Below are positions 45,223-54,916 of a stretch of 64,000 nt of DNA, one piece after another. Both the position numbers and the translations under genes were made by a program. This DNA is from Fischerella sp. PCC 9605. Lineage in GTDB: Bacteria; Cyanobacteriota; Cyanobacteriia; Cyanobacteriales; Nostocaceae. Below the pieces are notes generated by a model. The model saw only the letters and a program-made list of their open reading frames with translations. It ran no database searches and was not told where the DNA came from. The stretch's first letter is position 1. The number at the start of each line of letters is the position of its first letter. The stretch spans positions 1,420,518-1,484,517 of the forward strand of contig NZ_KI912148.1 in the NCBI RefSeq assembly GCF_000517105.1. The letters run 5' to 3'.

Positions 45223-46452
45223 ATGAACGCGCAAAAACAGCAGGACATGCATTCGAGCACCCATTCCAAAGATTGGTCATGGCCGTTTTGGCCTGCTGTA
45301 CCACTCTATCCCTACGGTAGGCGGCGAACGTTTTGCTCTGAAGTTGTTAAAGACACTATCTGGACATTCGATCAGCTTCATGGTATTCTCTACGCCATCG
45401 TGCCGATTCGGATGACCGTTGTCAAACTTGAAGCAGGTGGTCTGTTTGTCTATGCACCCGTTGCCCCGACAATCGAGTGTATCCGCCTAGTGAACGAGTT
45501 GGTGGCAAAGCACGGTGATGTTAAGTATATCATCTTACCGACCAGTTCCGGTTTGGAGCATAAGGTATTTGTTGGGCCTTTCGCTAGATGTTTTCCCCAA
45601 GCACAGGTCTTTGTTGCGCCACACCAGTGGAGTTTCCCATTAAATTTACCGCTTAGTTGGCTTGGTTTTCCCCGCAGCCGGACTCAGGAACTTCCAGAGG
45701 ACATCAGCCAAACTCCCTTCGCCTCGGAGTTCGACTATGCAGTGCTGGACATCGACCTTGGACGAGGATCTTTTGCAGAAGTTGCAGTTTTCCACAAGCG
45801 ATCGCGCACTTTGCTTATAACCGATTCTGTATTGTCTGTGCCAGAAGATCCACCCGCGATTTTTGATCTAGATCCGTATCCCTTGCTGTTTCATGCTAGG
45901 GATAATGCTTTCGATCTCATCGAAGATAATCAAGCAAACCGTCACAAGGGATGGCAACGCATTTCATTGTTTGCAATATATTTCCGTCCCAGTGCGCTGG
46001 AACCAGTTGGACTAGGACAAGCGTTACGCGATGCCAAGAAAGCACCGAACCGATCGAGAAAAGCTTACTTCGGTTTCTTTCCCTTTCGATGGAAACAGAA
46101 CTGGAAACAAACATTTGATGCCCTCCGAGGAAATGGGCGTCCATTCGTGGCACCGATTCTGCAAACTCTCATTTTTCCTCAAGCACCAACACAAGTACTC
46201 AACTGGGTTGTTAAGGTTACAAATTGGGATTTTCAGCGGATTATTTCCTGTCACTTTGACTCGCCAATTGAAGCAAGTCCGCGTCAGTTCCGGCAGGCAT
46301 TTGCTTTCCTAGAGAAGAACCCTTCCGTGAGTGAGAACTCATCTGGAAGCGACAGCCAACCCCTATTGGAGGAAGACTTGAGATTTATCAGAGAACTAGA
46401 GGCAGATCTGATCAAGCGCGGCATCGCTACACCAGCTAAGGAGAAGGTGTAA
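45223..46452 (+). CDS. DUF4336 domain protein
   Basis: This protein of about 409 residues starts at the ATG at 45223; a GTG at 45181 would add 14 residues. It matches my memory of DUF4336 proteins from cyanobacteria and plants: WPFWPAVPLYPYGRRRTF near the start, then a region resembling a metallo-beta-lactamase fold (MTVVKLEAGGLFVYAPVAPT, then YIILPTSSGLEHKVFVGPF) without the full HxHxDH zinc motif. It is probably cytoplasmic. Its function is unknown. It stands alone behind the beta-lactamase remnant and repeat. Confidence 0.8.
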   Translation: MNAQKQQDMHSSTHSKDWSWPFWPAVPLYPYGRRRTFCSEVVKDTIWTFDQLHGILYAIVPIRMTVVKLEAGGLFVYAPVAPTIECIRLVNELVAKHGDVKYIILPTSSGLEHKVFVGPFARCFPQAQVFVAPHQWSFPLNLPLSWLGFPRSRTQELPEDISQTPFASEFDYAVLDIDLGRGSFAEVAVFHKRSRTLLITDSVLSVPEDPPAIFDLDPYPLLFHARDNAFDLIEDNQANRHKGWQRISLFAIYFRPSALEPVGLGQALRDAKKAPNRSRKAYFGFFPFRWKQNWKQTFDALRGNGRPFVAPILQTLIFPQAPTQVLNWVVKVTNWDFQRIISCHFDSPIEASPRQFRQAFAFLEKNPSVSENSSGSDSQPLLEEDLRFIRELEADLIKRGIATPAKEKV

Positions 46453-46505
46453 AAGTTTCCATCTCGCCTTCACTTGCCATCAGTGCGATCGCATCCCTCC
46501 CCTAG

Positions 46506-46533
46506 GGTGCGTTGTCGCAAAGCGCAACGCACC
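46506..46533. repeat. short inverted repeat, GGTGCGTT family
   Basis: GGTGCGTTG and CAACGCACC pair perfectly over nine bases around a ten-base loop, 54 bases after the DUF4336 gene. Confidence 0.8.
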
Positions 46534-46607
46534 ATGATCTCTATCGTTATACTCTGAGCGATCGCAGTTATTTGGGCTTGACAAAATTTTGAATACTAGC
46601 GTACATC

Positions 46608-47033
46608 CTAGCTTGTCGCCGCTGGTTTGTTTCCATTATTGCCGTTCACACTAGCAACGAATGACGGTTGCTGTGACAGGGGAGTTGGCAGCTCGCCTCG
46701 CAGTCTCTTACGGCGTTGGTTCTTAGGAACTCCTCCCGCCATGCCATACTCCACACTGCTTTTGCCATATCGAGTCGCAACTCCCAACAGCATGTGTTCT
46801 GCCATATCTGCCAACTCGCGCTCTGTTTGAAGCATTTCACGGTATAACTTATCCAAGTTGGAAAGGGCACTGTTATATGCATTCTCTCTAGTTCGCATTA
46901 TTTCGATCAGGGTTGAGAAGGCAGGTAGGGTGAGTCCATTGCCTAAATCTAAATTCGGATCGATTGAGTTTATGCTAGCCGCGCGACGCACTGCTTTTTG
47001 TAACACCGGAGAGCTTCTTTGTTTACGAGCCAT
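46608..47033 (-). CDS. hypothetical protein, helical core with disordered tail
   Basis: This 141-residue protein has a basic N-terminus (MARKQRSSPVLQKAVRRA), a helical centre (AYNSALSNLDKLYREMLQTERELADMAEHML, i.e. a coiled-coil-like stretch), then KNQRRKRLRGELP and a Gly/Asn/Ser-rich tail. The pattern is regular enough to be a real protein of a cyanobacterial family with no assigned role. A nucleic-acid-binding or structural role is possible from the charges only. Confidence 0.65.
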   Translation of the reverse strand: MARKQRSSPVLQKAVRRAASINSIDPNLDLGNGLTLPAFSTLIEIMRTRENAYNSALSNLDKLYREMLQTERELADMAEHMLLGVATRYGKSSVEYGMAGGVPKNQRRKRLRGELPTPLSQQPSFVASVNGNNGNKPAATS

Positions 47034-47682
47034 AATATGCGCCTTTTAATACAGTACGGTTAATATTCTTTACCTTAAAAAATTTCCGTATTGATCGGCA
47101 TGGGAGAATTTCGGCAAATCTGCAATGACTTTTGCTACATAGCAATAGTTGTCATGAATGCAGAAATTACTGAAATGAGAAAGCAGTCTGCTATTTTGCT
47201 TGCGGAAAACACCAAAATGAATGCGTGAACTACTGAAACAAGAAAGCATTCAAACAAATTGAGAAAGCAATCTGCCTTTTTGCTTACACAAAACATCAAA
47301 ATGAGAAAGCAATCAGGCATTTTGAGAAAGCAATATGCTTTTTTGCTTATTGAAATCAACTTGATCTATTTTCCCCATACAGCGATCGGTTATGGTGATT
47401 GTGAAGACAGGCGAGAGTTTGGTAATCCGCACCAAATATATTTCTCTAAATTAAGGCAGATTTTTACTTGGTGAGGGGCGCAGCTGAAAAGTTATCTACT
47501 GGTGTTTAGGGCAAAGTTACCTCGAAGTTATTAGTGGGACATTAGTTGCGACGTTGTTGTCCAGGAGAACATCGATTTGAAAGCTGAATAGCTAAGTAAT
47601 TTCTATTTCGGATTGGGGAAATACGTGGTATTTGTGAGGAACCCACTCTATGATGATTACTAGCATTTATTAGAAAAGACCT
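47034..47682. other. spacer upstream of the NACHT gene
   Basis: This is 649 bases without a supported gene. It contains the degenerate repeat at 47160-47345; the remainder includes the promoter side of the NACHT gene. Confidence 0.55.
47160..47345. repeat. degenerate GAGAAAGCA repeat array
   Basis: At least five copies of (T)GAGAAAGCA(A/G)T are spaced irregularly and separated by TTTTGCTT-type units. A 74-codon minus-strand frame through it encodes degenerate ADCFLI repeats and is treated as a by-product. Confidence 0.7.
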
Positions 47683-50600
47683 ATGGAATGGCTGGTAATT
47701 TGGGGTGTACAACAGCTTGCTGGGTTTGCATTTCGAGAAATATTAGAGAATGTAGGAAACGTATTAGGCGATCTAACAAAAGAAGCGGGAAAGGATTTCG
47801 TTAAGGACTTCTTTAAGGATTCGCTCAAGTCAGGAATTAATAAGTTCAAAAAGGATGCTCTAGCTGAGGCAATGGGTAAAGCGATCGCCCAATTTCTTTA
47901 CCTTGTACAGCAAGAATTAGAAGCATCGGGGATTAGAAAAGCAGATATTGTACTATATACCCCAGCACTCCAAAAGTTTATTTATAATAAGTCAGTCAAA
48001 GCTTGGCTAGCAAAGGCATTTGAACCAGGCTGTCAGTCTTTGGATGGTAGGTTCTTGCAGGATGTTTGGGCAGAGATGAAATTGAAACCACTGCCTGAAG
48101 ATTTTAGTTGGGGGAAACTTAGTCGAGTTTATTTGAATCGTGTTGAGGACATCATTGGTGAGTCACAGGAATTAAAAGATTTATTTAGTGCCAAGCAACT
48201 CAAGGATATTAAAGATAATACCCAGCAGTTGGTAGGCATCGTACCGGACTTTGACCTAGAACGATACCGCGAGAGCATTCGTGAATCCTATGGTTACTTG
48301 AAACTAAATGCAATCGATCCAACAGATCGACAATATCGCGTCAGGCTATGGAATGTTTTTGTACCCCAAAACGTGCGGGAAGCCCTACCACCTTCGCGTT
48401 ATGAGCTGCCCAAGGAAGTACAGAGGGCACTTCAAGAGGCTGGTTTACTCGAAGCAGGAGTGTCTTTGGAGGAGTTGGAACGCTACAAGCAAATCTTCCT
48501 GGAGAAGCCCGTGCAATCGGTTTTGGAAATATTGCGTGATTCGGATTGTCCCTATGTGGTTATTCTGGGCGATCCGGGATCGGGCAAATCGTCACTACTG
48601 CAATATCTAGCATTGGATTGGGCAGAAAATCCAACCCCAAAATTACCCTTACTAATTGAGTTGCGCGATTATGCTAGAGACGAAAACACGCCGAAGGATT
48701 TTCTCGGATTTTTTCATCAGGGAAAGCGCAAAATATGTGAGTTGAATGAGTTAGCACTCGACCAGCAATTACGTTCAGGAAACGCGCTGGTCATGTTTGA
48801 TGGTTTAGACGAAATTTTCGATCCAGAAATTAGAAATCGAATTATTACCGAAATTCACAATTTTACAAACAAGTACAAGCGGGTGCGTGTGATTGTAACA
48901 TCACGCATTGTTGGATATAATTCTGAACGTCTTACAAATGCAGGGTTTCAGCATTTCACACTGGAAGATTTAAACGAAAAGCAGATTCGTGATTTTCTCA
49001 AGAAGTGGCATAAGTTAGCATTAATCGATGAATCTGATCGAGAACGCTCTGATATCCAGAAACGCTTGCAGGATGCCATTAAGGAATCTACTGCGATCAA
49101 AGAATTGGCAGGTAATCCTCTGTTGCTGACAATGATGGCGATTCTCAATCGTAGGCAAGAATTACCGCGCAAACGTGCTGACTTATATGAAGAAGCAGCA
49201 AAGGTGCTACTGCATCAGTGGGATATTGAATATAAGAAGATACAGTTAACCCTTGATGATGTGGATTTGCGTGCCAAGCAAGCTATGTTATGCCGAGTTG
49301 CCTATTATATGCAAGCCAGCAAAGAGGGTTTGAAAGGGAACATCATTCATCGGGATGAGTTGGAAGCAGCTCTAACAGGGTATCTTAGGTTACGTGAAAT
49401 AAATAATCCTCTGGCAGTAGCGGGAAAAATTATTGACCAGTTGCGGGTACGCAATTTCATTCTCTGTCATTTGGGTAATGAATATTATGCCTTTGTACAT
49501 CGTACATTTCTGGAATATTTTTGTGCGATGGAGTTTGTAAACCGTTTTAACAAGCGGGGCTTAGATGAAGGTCTAACAATTGAACAGTTACAAACAGAAG
49601 TTTTTGGTCAACACTGGCAAGATAAATCTTGGCATGAAGTCTTGCGATTAATTGTTGGCAAGATTGATTCTGAGTTTGTTGGAGCCATAATTGAATTTTT
49701 AGTAGATATTCAGATCAATGAAGAGGAAAAAGAAGACATATCCCATTTATTACTGGCAGCAGATTGTTTTTCAGAAGTGAGTAGCAAAAGTAAAATTGCC
49801 AAAGCGTCTGCAAAACTTTTGAGTGCATTGAAAGAAGCACTAGGAACTTCCAAAGATAAACAAATAATTGCGAGAAAAATAGCTTTTTATTGGAAAGATA
49901 ATCCTGATGCTATGGCATGGTTAGAAGAACGTGCGCTCAATCATGAGAATCAGTCTGTGAGACAGGCAATTGCCAAAGGAGTAGCATCTGTTGAACTTCC
50001 CGATTTAAACCTTATATCCATTACAGATTTAGGAGATTTGTATATTTTCCAGAATCGATACGAAGAGGCGATCGCAACCTATCTTCGAGGTGTTGAGATA
50101 ACTTTTGTTATGAAGGCGGGACTTATCGCTGCATACCAAACGCTTAAGAAATTTGACGAAGCGATCGCTTATTGCAATCAGTGGATAGAGAAAGAACCTA
50201 AAAGTCTATTAGCCTACTCTCAATTAGGAAGTATTTACAGAGATGCAGATCGTTATAATGATGCAATTTCTGCTTTCAACCGTGCGCTAGAAATAGCAGG
50301 TAAAAACATCACGGCTACCTTACCGCTTTCTGGATTAGGGTGGACTTATCATAATTTGGGAAAGTACGAAGAAGCAATTTCTACTTATAACCGTGCAATT
50401 GAGATTGACAGTAATTCCCAGTTTACTTCTACTATATTTAGCAATTTGGGTATGGTATACCATGACTTAGGGCAACATAGTGAAGCGATTTCTGCTTTCA
50501 ATCAGGCACTTGAAATCGACTCTAAACATTCTAAAACATATAATAATTTAGGATATCTGTATCGTAACTTAGAACAGTGGGAGGACGCCGTAAAAGCATT

Positions 50601-51063
50601 TCATTGTGCAATTGAAATCAACCCTCAATATTCTAATGCCTACAGAAACCTGGGAATGGTGTATTTGATACGAGGAGATGTAACTCAAGCTGAAAAAGAA
50701 TTCACAACCGCCATTCAAATTGACCCACTGTATGGTAATGGAGTGTTGAGTATGGGATTGCTCCAAGCCGTGCGAGGGAATTTGCAAGAAGCTAGAGTAA
50801 CTTGGAAGAAAGGTTTAGAGCTTTACGGAGAACACGCACAACGCGAAAGACTTTTTCGCACGCTCTACGTCATAGCGATGGAACATAGTGAGCAGGGTAT
50901 TGCCAATCTGCAACAAATCTTAACACGGGAAAAGCCTCCCGTCGGCTTGCTACATCAGGTTCTCGAAACTGCTCGAATTTTACAGCAATGCCCTGAATTT
51001 ATACCAAGTATTGATACTGCTGTTGCATTGTTGCATCATGAAATGCAACGAAATTTGATGTGA
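47683..51063 (+). CDS. NACHT-TPR (NLR-like) STAND ATPase
   Basis: This is a 1,126-residue protein. The N-terminal 270 residues are helical with no recognised catalytic motif and begin with an amphipathic, Gly/Lys-rich stretch (KEAGKDFVKDFFKDSLKSG). The NACHT ATPase follows, with P-loop GDPGSGKSS (296-304), Walker B LVMFDGLDEI (369-378), sensor-like VIVTSRIVGY and a winged-helix part with GNPLLLTMMAIL and FVHRTFLEYFCA. Residues about 770-1080 are TPR repeats (such as YEEAISTYNRAIEID). This is the tripartite layout of NLR-like immune sensors; bacterial NACHT proteins include antiphage proteins. A defence role here is inference. Confidence 0.88.
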   Translation: MEWLVIWGVQQLAGFAFREILENVGNVLGDLTKEAGKDFVKDFFKDSLKSGINKFKKDALAEAMGKAIAQFLYLVQQELEASGIRKADIVLYTPALQKFIYNKSVKAWLAKAFEPGCQSLDGRFLQDVWAEMKLKPLPEDFSWGKLSRVYLNRVEDIIGESQELKDLFSAKQLKDIKDNTQQLVGIVPDFDLERYRESIRESYGYLKLNAIDPTDRQYRVRLWNVFVPQNVREALPPSRYELPKEVQRALQEAGLLEAGVSLEELERYKQIFLEKPVQSVLEILRDSDCPYVVILGDPGSGKSSLLQYLALDWAENPTPKLPLLIELRDYARDENTPKDFLGFFHQGKRKICELNELALDQQLRSGNALVMFDGLDEIFDPEIRNRIITEIHNFTNKYKRVRVIVTSRIVGYNSERLTNAGFQHFTLEDLNEKQIRDFLKKWHKLALIDESDRERSDIQKRLQDAIKESTAIKELAGNPLLLTMMAILNRRQELPRKRADLYEEAAKVLLHQWDIEYKKIQLTLDDVDLRAKQAMLCRVAYYMQASKEGLKGNIIHRDELEAALTGYLRLREINNPLAVAGKIIDQLRVRNFILCHLGNEYYAFVHRTFLEYFCAMEFVNRFNKRGLDEGLTIEQLQTEVFGQHWQDKSWHEVLRLIVGKIDSEFVGAIIEFLVDIQINEEEKEDISHLLLAADCFSEVSSKSKIAKASAKLLSALKEALGTSKDKQIIARKIAFYWKDNPDAMAWLEERALNHENQSVRQAIAKGVASVELPDLNLISITDLGDLYIFQNRYEEAIATYLRGVEITFVMKAGLIAAYQTLKKFDEAIAYCNQWIEKEPKSLLAYSQLGSIYRDADRYNDAISAFNRALEIAGKNITATLPLSGLGWTYHNLGKYEEAISTYNRAIEIDSNSQFTSTIFSNLGMVYHDLGQHSEAISAFNQALEIDSKHSKTYNNLGYLYRNLEQWEDAVKAFHCAIEINPQYSNAYRNLGMVYLIRGDVTQAEKEFTTAIQIDPLYGNGVLSMGLLQAVRGNLQEARVTWKKGLELYGEHAQRERLFRTLYVIAMEHSEQGIANLQQILTREKPPVGLLHQVLETARILQQCPEFIPSIDTAVALLHHEMQRNLM

Positions 51064-51236
51064 GGATATGGCAGAAACGTATGATGTGATGCATAACCAA
51101 TTCATTCCCCAGCGATCGCTCTGCCATAGCCATCATATCAGTGGAGGGAACATTCGGTGCAAATGTATCTCGATAATTGGCTACTGAATGGCTACTAATA
51201 TTTAGATATTTAAGAGAGCCAATAGACACAATCAAA

Positions 51237-51307
<71 letters not shown>

Positions 51308-51544
51308 AGACTTGCGAGATTCCATCTTACCAAAATTTTATATAGAATTGCACTCCTAAAACGCAAATTTTTTTGCGATTAATTCTGTAATGGCAGAACA
51401 GTCTAGAAATTGGGAATCAGAAGAAGTGTTTCTAATCCTCACTACTTCGCAGAAAGCGCCGTCTACGTGGGAGGTTCGAGTTCCTCAGAGGGAAATATCT
51501 ATTTTGGCGCGATCGCTGTAGTCAAATTTTGTTTTACTTATTAC

Positions 51545-52564
51545 ATGAAGTTAAAAATTTATTTCGGTATGAGCCAAGCTAGATCTCGTGCCAACTCTTT
51601 TCTAGTCAGCATTTTACATAGATTTTTTCGTCAACAAGTTAAAAGAACCTTCTCAATAATTGTTTGTTTACTAGGTTTGTTAAGCGCAGTTATTGTTCTT
51701 TCCGTAAATGCAGCACAACCCAGAGGCGAGCCTCCCTTATGGCAAGTCTATCAGCGATCGCTTAAATCAGCCAAATACGTTGACTTGACTCATGCGATCG
51801 CTCCTACAATTCCTGTATGGTCAGGTTTTGGTTCGTCCAAATTTGCACCCACCATTAATCCAAAAACGGGTGAACCATACACCTACCAAAAAGATGGCTT
51901 TGAAGCGACTCATTACGATTTGTCCACCGATCAACTCGGAACCCAGCTAGATCCACCCGCCCACTGGAACCCTAATTATCCAGCTATTGATGAGTTACCT
52001 GCTACCTTTGCTGTTCGCCCTTTGGTAGTCATTCCAATTCAAGACAAAGTAGCTCGTGACCCTAATTATCACCTCACTGTCAAGGATATTCAGGATTGGG
52101 AACGCAAGCATGGTATAATTCCGGAAGGTTCAGTTGTGTTTGTTCGCTCTGACTGGTCTAAGCAATGGCCAAACCCCGAACTAACTAAAAGAAAAGAGTT
52201 TCCTGGGGTAAAACTAGAAGCTTTGCAGTTTTTGCACCTCCAGCGCAAGATTCTTTTCCACGGACACGAACCCCTCGATACAGATAGCACGCCTACTCTG
52301 GAAGGGGAAGATTGGCTGTTAAATAACGGATATACCCAAGCAGAGGGTGTGGCAAATTTGGATCAAGTGCCGGAAACAGGTGCTTTGGTGGCAATTGGCT
52401 ATCCCAAATTCCAAGGTGGCTTGGGAGGTTATGCACGTTACATTGCTATCTGTCCGCAAGACTGGAAATACGGCGTGTCAGTGGATCAAATTCCAGAATC
52501 TCCTCTGCCCAAAGCAGATAAACCACTTCACTGGAATAAACAGTTAGGTGTAAGGGTACGGTGA
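51545..52564 (+). CDS. exported cyclase-family protein (kynurenine-formamidase-like fold)
   Basis: This is about 339 residues from the ATG at 51545; an ATG at 51569 is also possible, while the upstream frame to a TTG at 51410 looks non-coding. A signal sequence (TFSIIVCLLGLLSAVIVLSV, then NAAQ) predicts export. The mature domain starts VDLTHAIAPTIPVW and has the metal motif region QLGTQLDPPAHW. In the cyclase/isatin-hydrolase family this is HxGTxxDxPxH, so the first His is replaced by Gln here. Later conserved parts are EGSVVFVRSDW and LFHGHEPLDTD. The substrate is unknown. Confidence 0.82.
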   Translation: MKLKIYFGMSQARSRANSFLVSILHRFFRQQVKRTFSIIVCLLGLLSAVIVLSVNAAQPRGEPPLWQVYQRSLKSAKYVDLTHAIAPTIPVWSGFGSSKFAPTINPKTGEPYTYQKDGFEATHYDLSTDQLGTQLDPPAHWNPNYPAIDELPATFAVRPLVVIPIQDKVARDPNYHLTVKDIQDWERKHGIIPEGSVVFVRSDWSKQWPNPELTKRKEFPGVKLEALQFLHLQRKILFHGHEPLDTDSTPTLEGEDWLLNNGYTQAEGVANLDQVPETGALVAIGYPKFQGGLGGYARYIAICPQDWKYGVSVDQIPESPLPKADKPLHWNKQLGVRVR

Positions 52565-52646
52565 AAGATTTCAAGGGAAAAGGTGAAAGGGTAAGGGGGA
52601 AAGGAAAGAAAAATCTGTTTACTCTTTTACCATTCCCCATTCCCTA

Positions 52647-53246
52647 TTAAATTCTCACTTCATCAGCGAAACTCTGCCAGCGGACAAAGTGAAATGGGCC
52701 AGCGACAGACCCCCAGATATGTTCATCGGTTTCCGGGTGGCGTCCTCGATCCAGGCTGATAAATTTTTCTTCGTCAATTTCAAATTCACTATCAAGATAG
52801 GTCTTTTGGCCTTTGCGAAAGACTATACAGCCTTTTCCTGGCTCTACCTTGCCTTTGAAACTGTTACCAGTCCACTCTACAATCATGTTGCAGCCTGGTA
52901 GTTTTTCCAAATCGTCGACGCTTACAGTTTTGAGGCGTTCGAGGTTACGAGACGCACCGTAAAACCTTTGTTCTTCTTTCACACAGTAATTTTCAATGGC
53001 GATGTGATTTGCTCCGTTAATCAACTTTAACACCCGCAAGCGATAGGGATCGTGGAGCGTGTAGTCATAAGCTTGCTCAACAAAAAAACTCACCCCTGAT
53101 AGCACTTCCAAAGGAAGAGGACGCATACAAACCCGAATATGGGCATAAAAAGGCGGGTTTTCAAATGCCTGTTCTTGATTGCTAAAATCTGCTGCCATCC
53201 AGCGGGCTAAAGTGGCAATATCCGTAGAATGAGTCATTACAGACAA
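52647..53246 (-). CDS. cpcT: chromophore lyase CpcT/CpeT family
   Basis: This 199-residue enzyme attaches phycocyanobilin to a Cys of the phycocyanin beta subunit during phycobilisome assembly. Family-typical stretches are LARWMAADFSNQEQAF, PPFYAHIRVCMRPLP, EQAYDYTLHDPYRLRVL and SLDRGRHPETDEHIWGSVAGPF. The protein is full length. An alternative start three codons downstream (MTHSTD) is equally good. The gene is convergent with the cyclase-family gene and is not near phycobilisome structural genes in this window. Specificity for phycocyanin versus phycoerythrocyanin or phycoerythrin cannot be read. Confidence 0.93.
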   Translation of the reverse strand: MSVMTHSTDIATLARWMAADFSNQEQAFENPPFYAHIRVCMRPLPLEVLSGVSFFVEQAYDYTLHDPYRLRVLKLINGANHIAIENYCVKEEQRFYGASRNLERLKTVSVDDLEKLPGCNMIVEWTGNSFKGKVEPGKGCIVFRKGQKTYLDSEFEIDEEKFISLDRGRHPETDEHIWGSVAGPFHFVRWQSFADEVRI

Positions 53247-53341
53247 TACACCAGTTACTTTTAAAGAGTCTGCGAGTATTTTAAAACTTGTAGATGTTTG
53301 TTTTGCAGGAGAATTTTTGAGTGGCTATCGTCATATTGGGA

Positions 53342-53430
53342 TTAGTTAGTGGTTAGTAGTTAGTAGTTAGTAGTTTCAAACAATTAACCACTATCCACTA
53401 ACCACTATCCACTATCCACTATCCACTAAC
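53342..53430. repeat. heptamer repeat block, inverted arrangement
   Basis: TTAGTAGTTAGTAG units and CCACTATCCACTAAC units face each other around a short AT centre. The block ends about ten bases before the next ATG. Confidence 0.8.
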
Positions 53431-53441
53431 AAGGTAAAACA

Positions 53442-54674
53442 TTGATGTTACGGCGATTAAGTGTGACAATTACTGCCACTGCTACATTTTGGCTACTTTG
53501 CAATTCGTTGACGCTGGCAGAGACTAAAAAGCCTCAACAGCCAGATAAATTTCCCCCTAATCCGCTAGAGACTACTACACCCGATCCACTATTACCACGC
53601 GATCCAAAAAAACAGCCGTTATCTGCGAGTGAATTACAACAGTTAGAGACAGCACTGGATCAGTTGAATCAAGAAGCTGCGGCTAAACTGCAAGCGGGTG
53701 ATGAGTTGGGAGCATTTGATACGTGGAACCGAGAACTGCGGTTGCGCCGCTACTTAGGTTCGCTCAAAGAGGTACAAGCACTAGGACGTGTGGGTGCGAT
53801 CGCATATCAAAAAAACAATCGCCCAGAGGTACAATATATTACTCAACGGTTGCAAGCAATTCAAAAACAGGCACAATCCCAAAAAACAAATGATCTAGAA
53901 CTATTGCAAGCGTTAGGACAAGCTTACCGACAAGTGCGATCGCCTCAAAACGCGGTGGTAGTATATGAGCAAGTTTTAACTAATGTGCGACAGCAACAAG
54001 ACACAGCCAAAGAAATACAAACCCTACAGACAATCGGGGAAGTGCATCTGAGTTGGTTTGATTATCCCAAAGCTGCGGCTACTTATCAGGAATTATTGAA
54101 ATTAGCTACTGCTAGGGGCGATAGTGTGAATGAGCTAATATACTTGCAACAGTTAGCTTACATTTACGAGCAAGCAAAACAACCCCAACAAGCTGTGAAC
54201 ATACGCAATCGGCTAGCAGAAATCTACCAGAAACAAAACAATCTCACTGCATTACCAGCCTTAAAGCTAGCCATTGGCTCAGATTATGAATCTCTGGCGC
54301 GAGAAAATCCTAATCTTTTACAAGAAGCTTTCAATAACTATCAACAAGCTTATACAACTGCTTGGCAATTGCAACAGTACGTACGCGCAAGTGAGGCTTT
54401 GCAAAAGTTAATTGCACTGTACCGTTCTCAAGGACAAATAAACAATGCACTGCAAGCTAGCGAAATTCTTGTACAGTCTCAACAATTGGCATCAAATTTT
54501 TACGGTTTGATGAACGCCTACGACCTCATTGGACAGATGAATTTAGAACGCAAAGACTATCCTCAAGCATTAAAAGCTTTTCAAAAAGGGCTAGAAGTAG
54601 CGCAACAATTAAAATATGAGGAAGGTTACTTTTCAGAGCAAATTCAAAAAGTTTCTGGACAAATTCCTCGGTAA
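53442..54674 (+). CDS. exported TPR-repeat protein
   Basis: This 410-residue protein has a signal peptide (MMLRRLSVTITATATFWLLCNSLTLAE), then a Pro-rich segment (about 30-65) and an all-helical array of TPR-like repeats from about 68 to the end, for example ALGQAYRQVRSPQNAVVVYEQ and ALKAFQKGLEVAQQLKYEEG. It probably acts as a periplasmic scaffold or adaptor. It is divergent from cpcT across the heptamer repeat. There are no catalytic motifs. Confidence 0.8.
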   Translation: MMLRRLSVTITATATFWLLCNSLTLAETKKPQQPDKFPPNPLETTTPDPLLPRDPKKQPLSASELQQLETALDQLNQEAAAKLQAGDELGAFDTWNRELRLRRYLGSLKEVQALGRVGAIAYQKNNRPEVQYITQRLQAIQKQAQSQKTNDLELLQALGQAYRQVRSPQNAVVVYEQVLTNVRQQQDTAKEIQTLQTIGEVHLSWFDYPKAAATYQELLKLATARGDSVNELIYLQQLAYIYEQAKQPQQAVNIRNRLAEIYQKQNNLTALPALKLAIGSDYESLARENPNLLQEAFNNYQQAYTTAWQLQQYVRASEALQKLIALYRSQGQINNALQASEILVQSQQLASNFYGLMNAYDLIGQMNLERKDYPQALKAFQKGLEVAQQLKYEEGYFSEQIQKVSGQIPR

Positions 54675-54682
54675 GACAATCG

Positions 54683-54710
54683 CTCGGTATAGTGCAGATG
54701 CTATACCGAG
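54683..54710 (+). other. perfect 10-bp hairpin after TPR gene
   Basis: CTCGGTATAG/CTATACCGAG pair around an eight-base loop, nine bases past the stop. No T-run follows, so it may stabilise the 3' end rather than terminate. Confidence 0.65.
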
Positions 54711-54916
54711 GAATTATCTATTCTCACCGATGAAGTTTTCTATTCTGTTTGCTATTGGCGGTTCATATCTACCCAAACACTAGATAAAGCAGCTTGTGCA
54801 GAGGAGAGATTTGTACAAGTTATTTTTCTCCTCCGCCCCTGAGTAGCCCCTGAAGTTCACCACTTGCACGCGTTGGTGTGGCGCACCACTAAGCACCGCT
54901 AAAACGCCGATCGCTG

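Noticed and set aside
47135-47359. 74-codon minus-strand frame with ADCFLI repeats
   Set aside because: By-product of the degenerate repeat array, with no start signal or domain.
51440-51500. Possible second tRNA because of GGTTCGAGTTCC
   Set aside because: The T-stem does not pair properly and no acceptor or anticodon stem can be built around it.
51410-51544. Extension of the cyclase gene to a TTG start
   Set aside because: The added residues precede the signal peptide and are unlike a secretory N-terminus.
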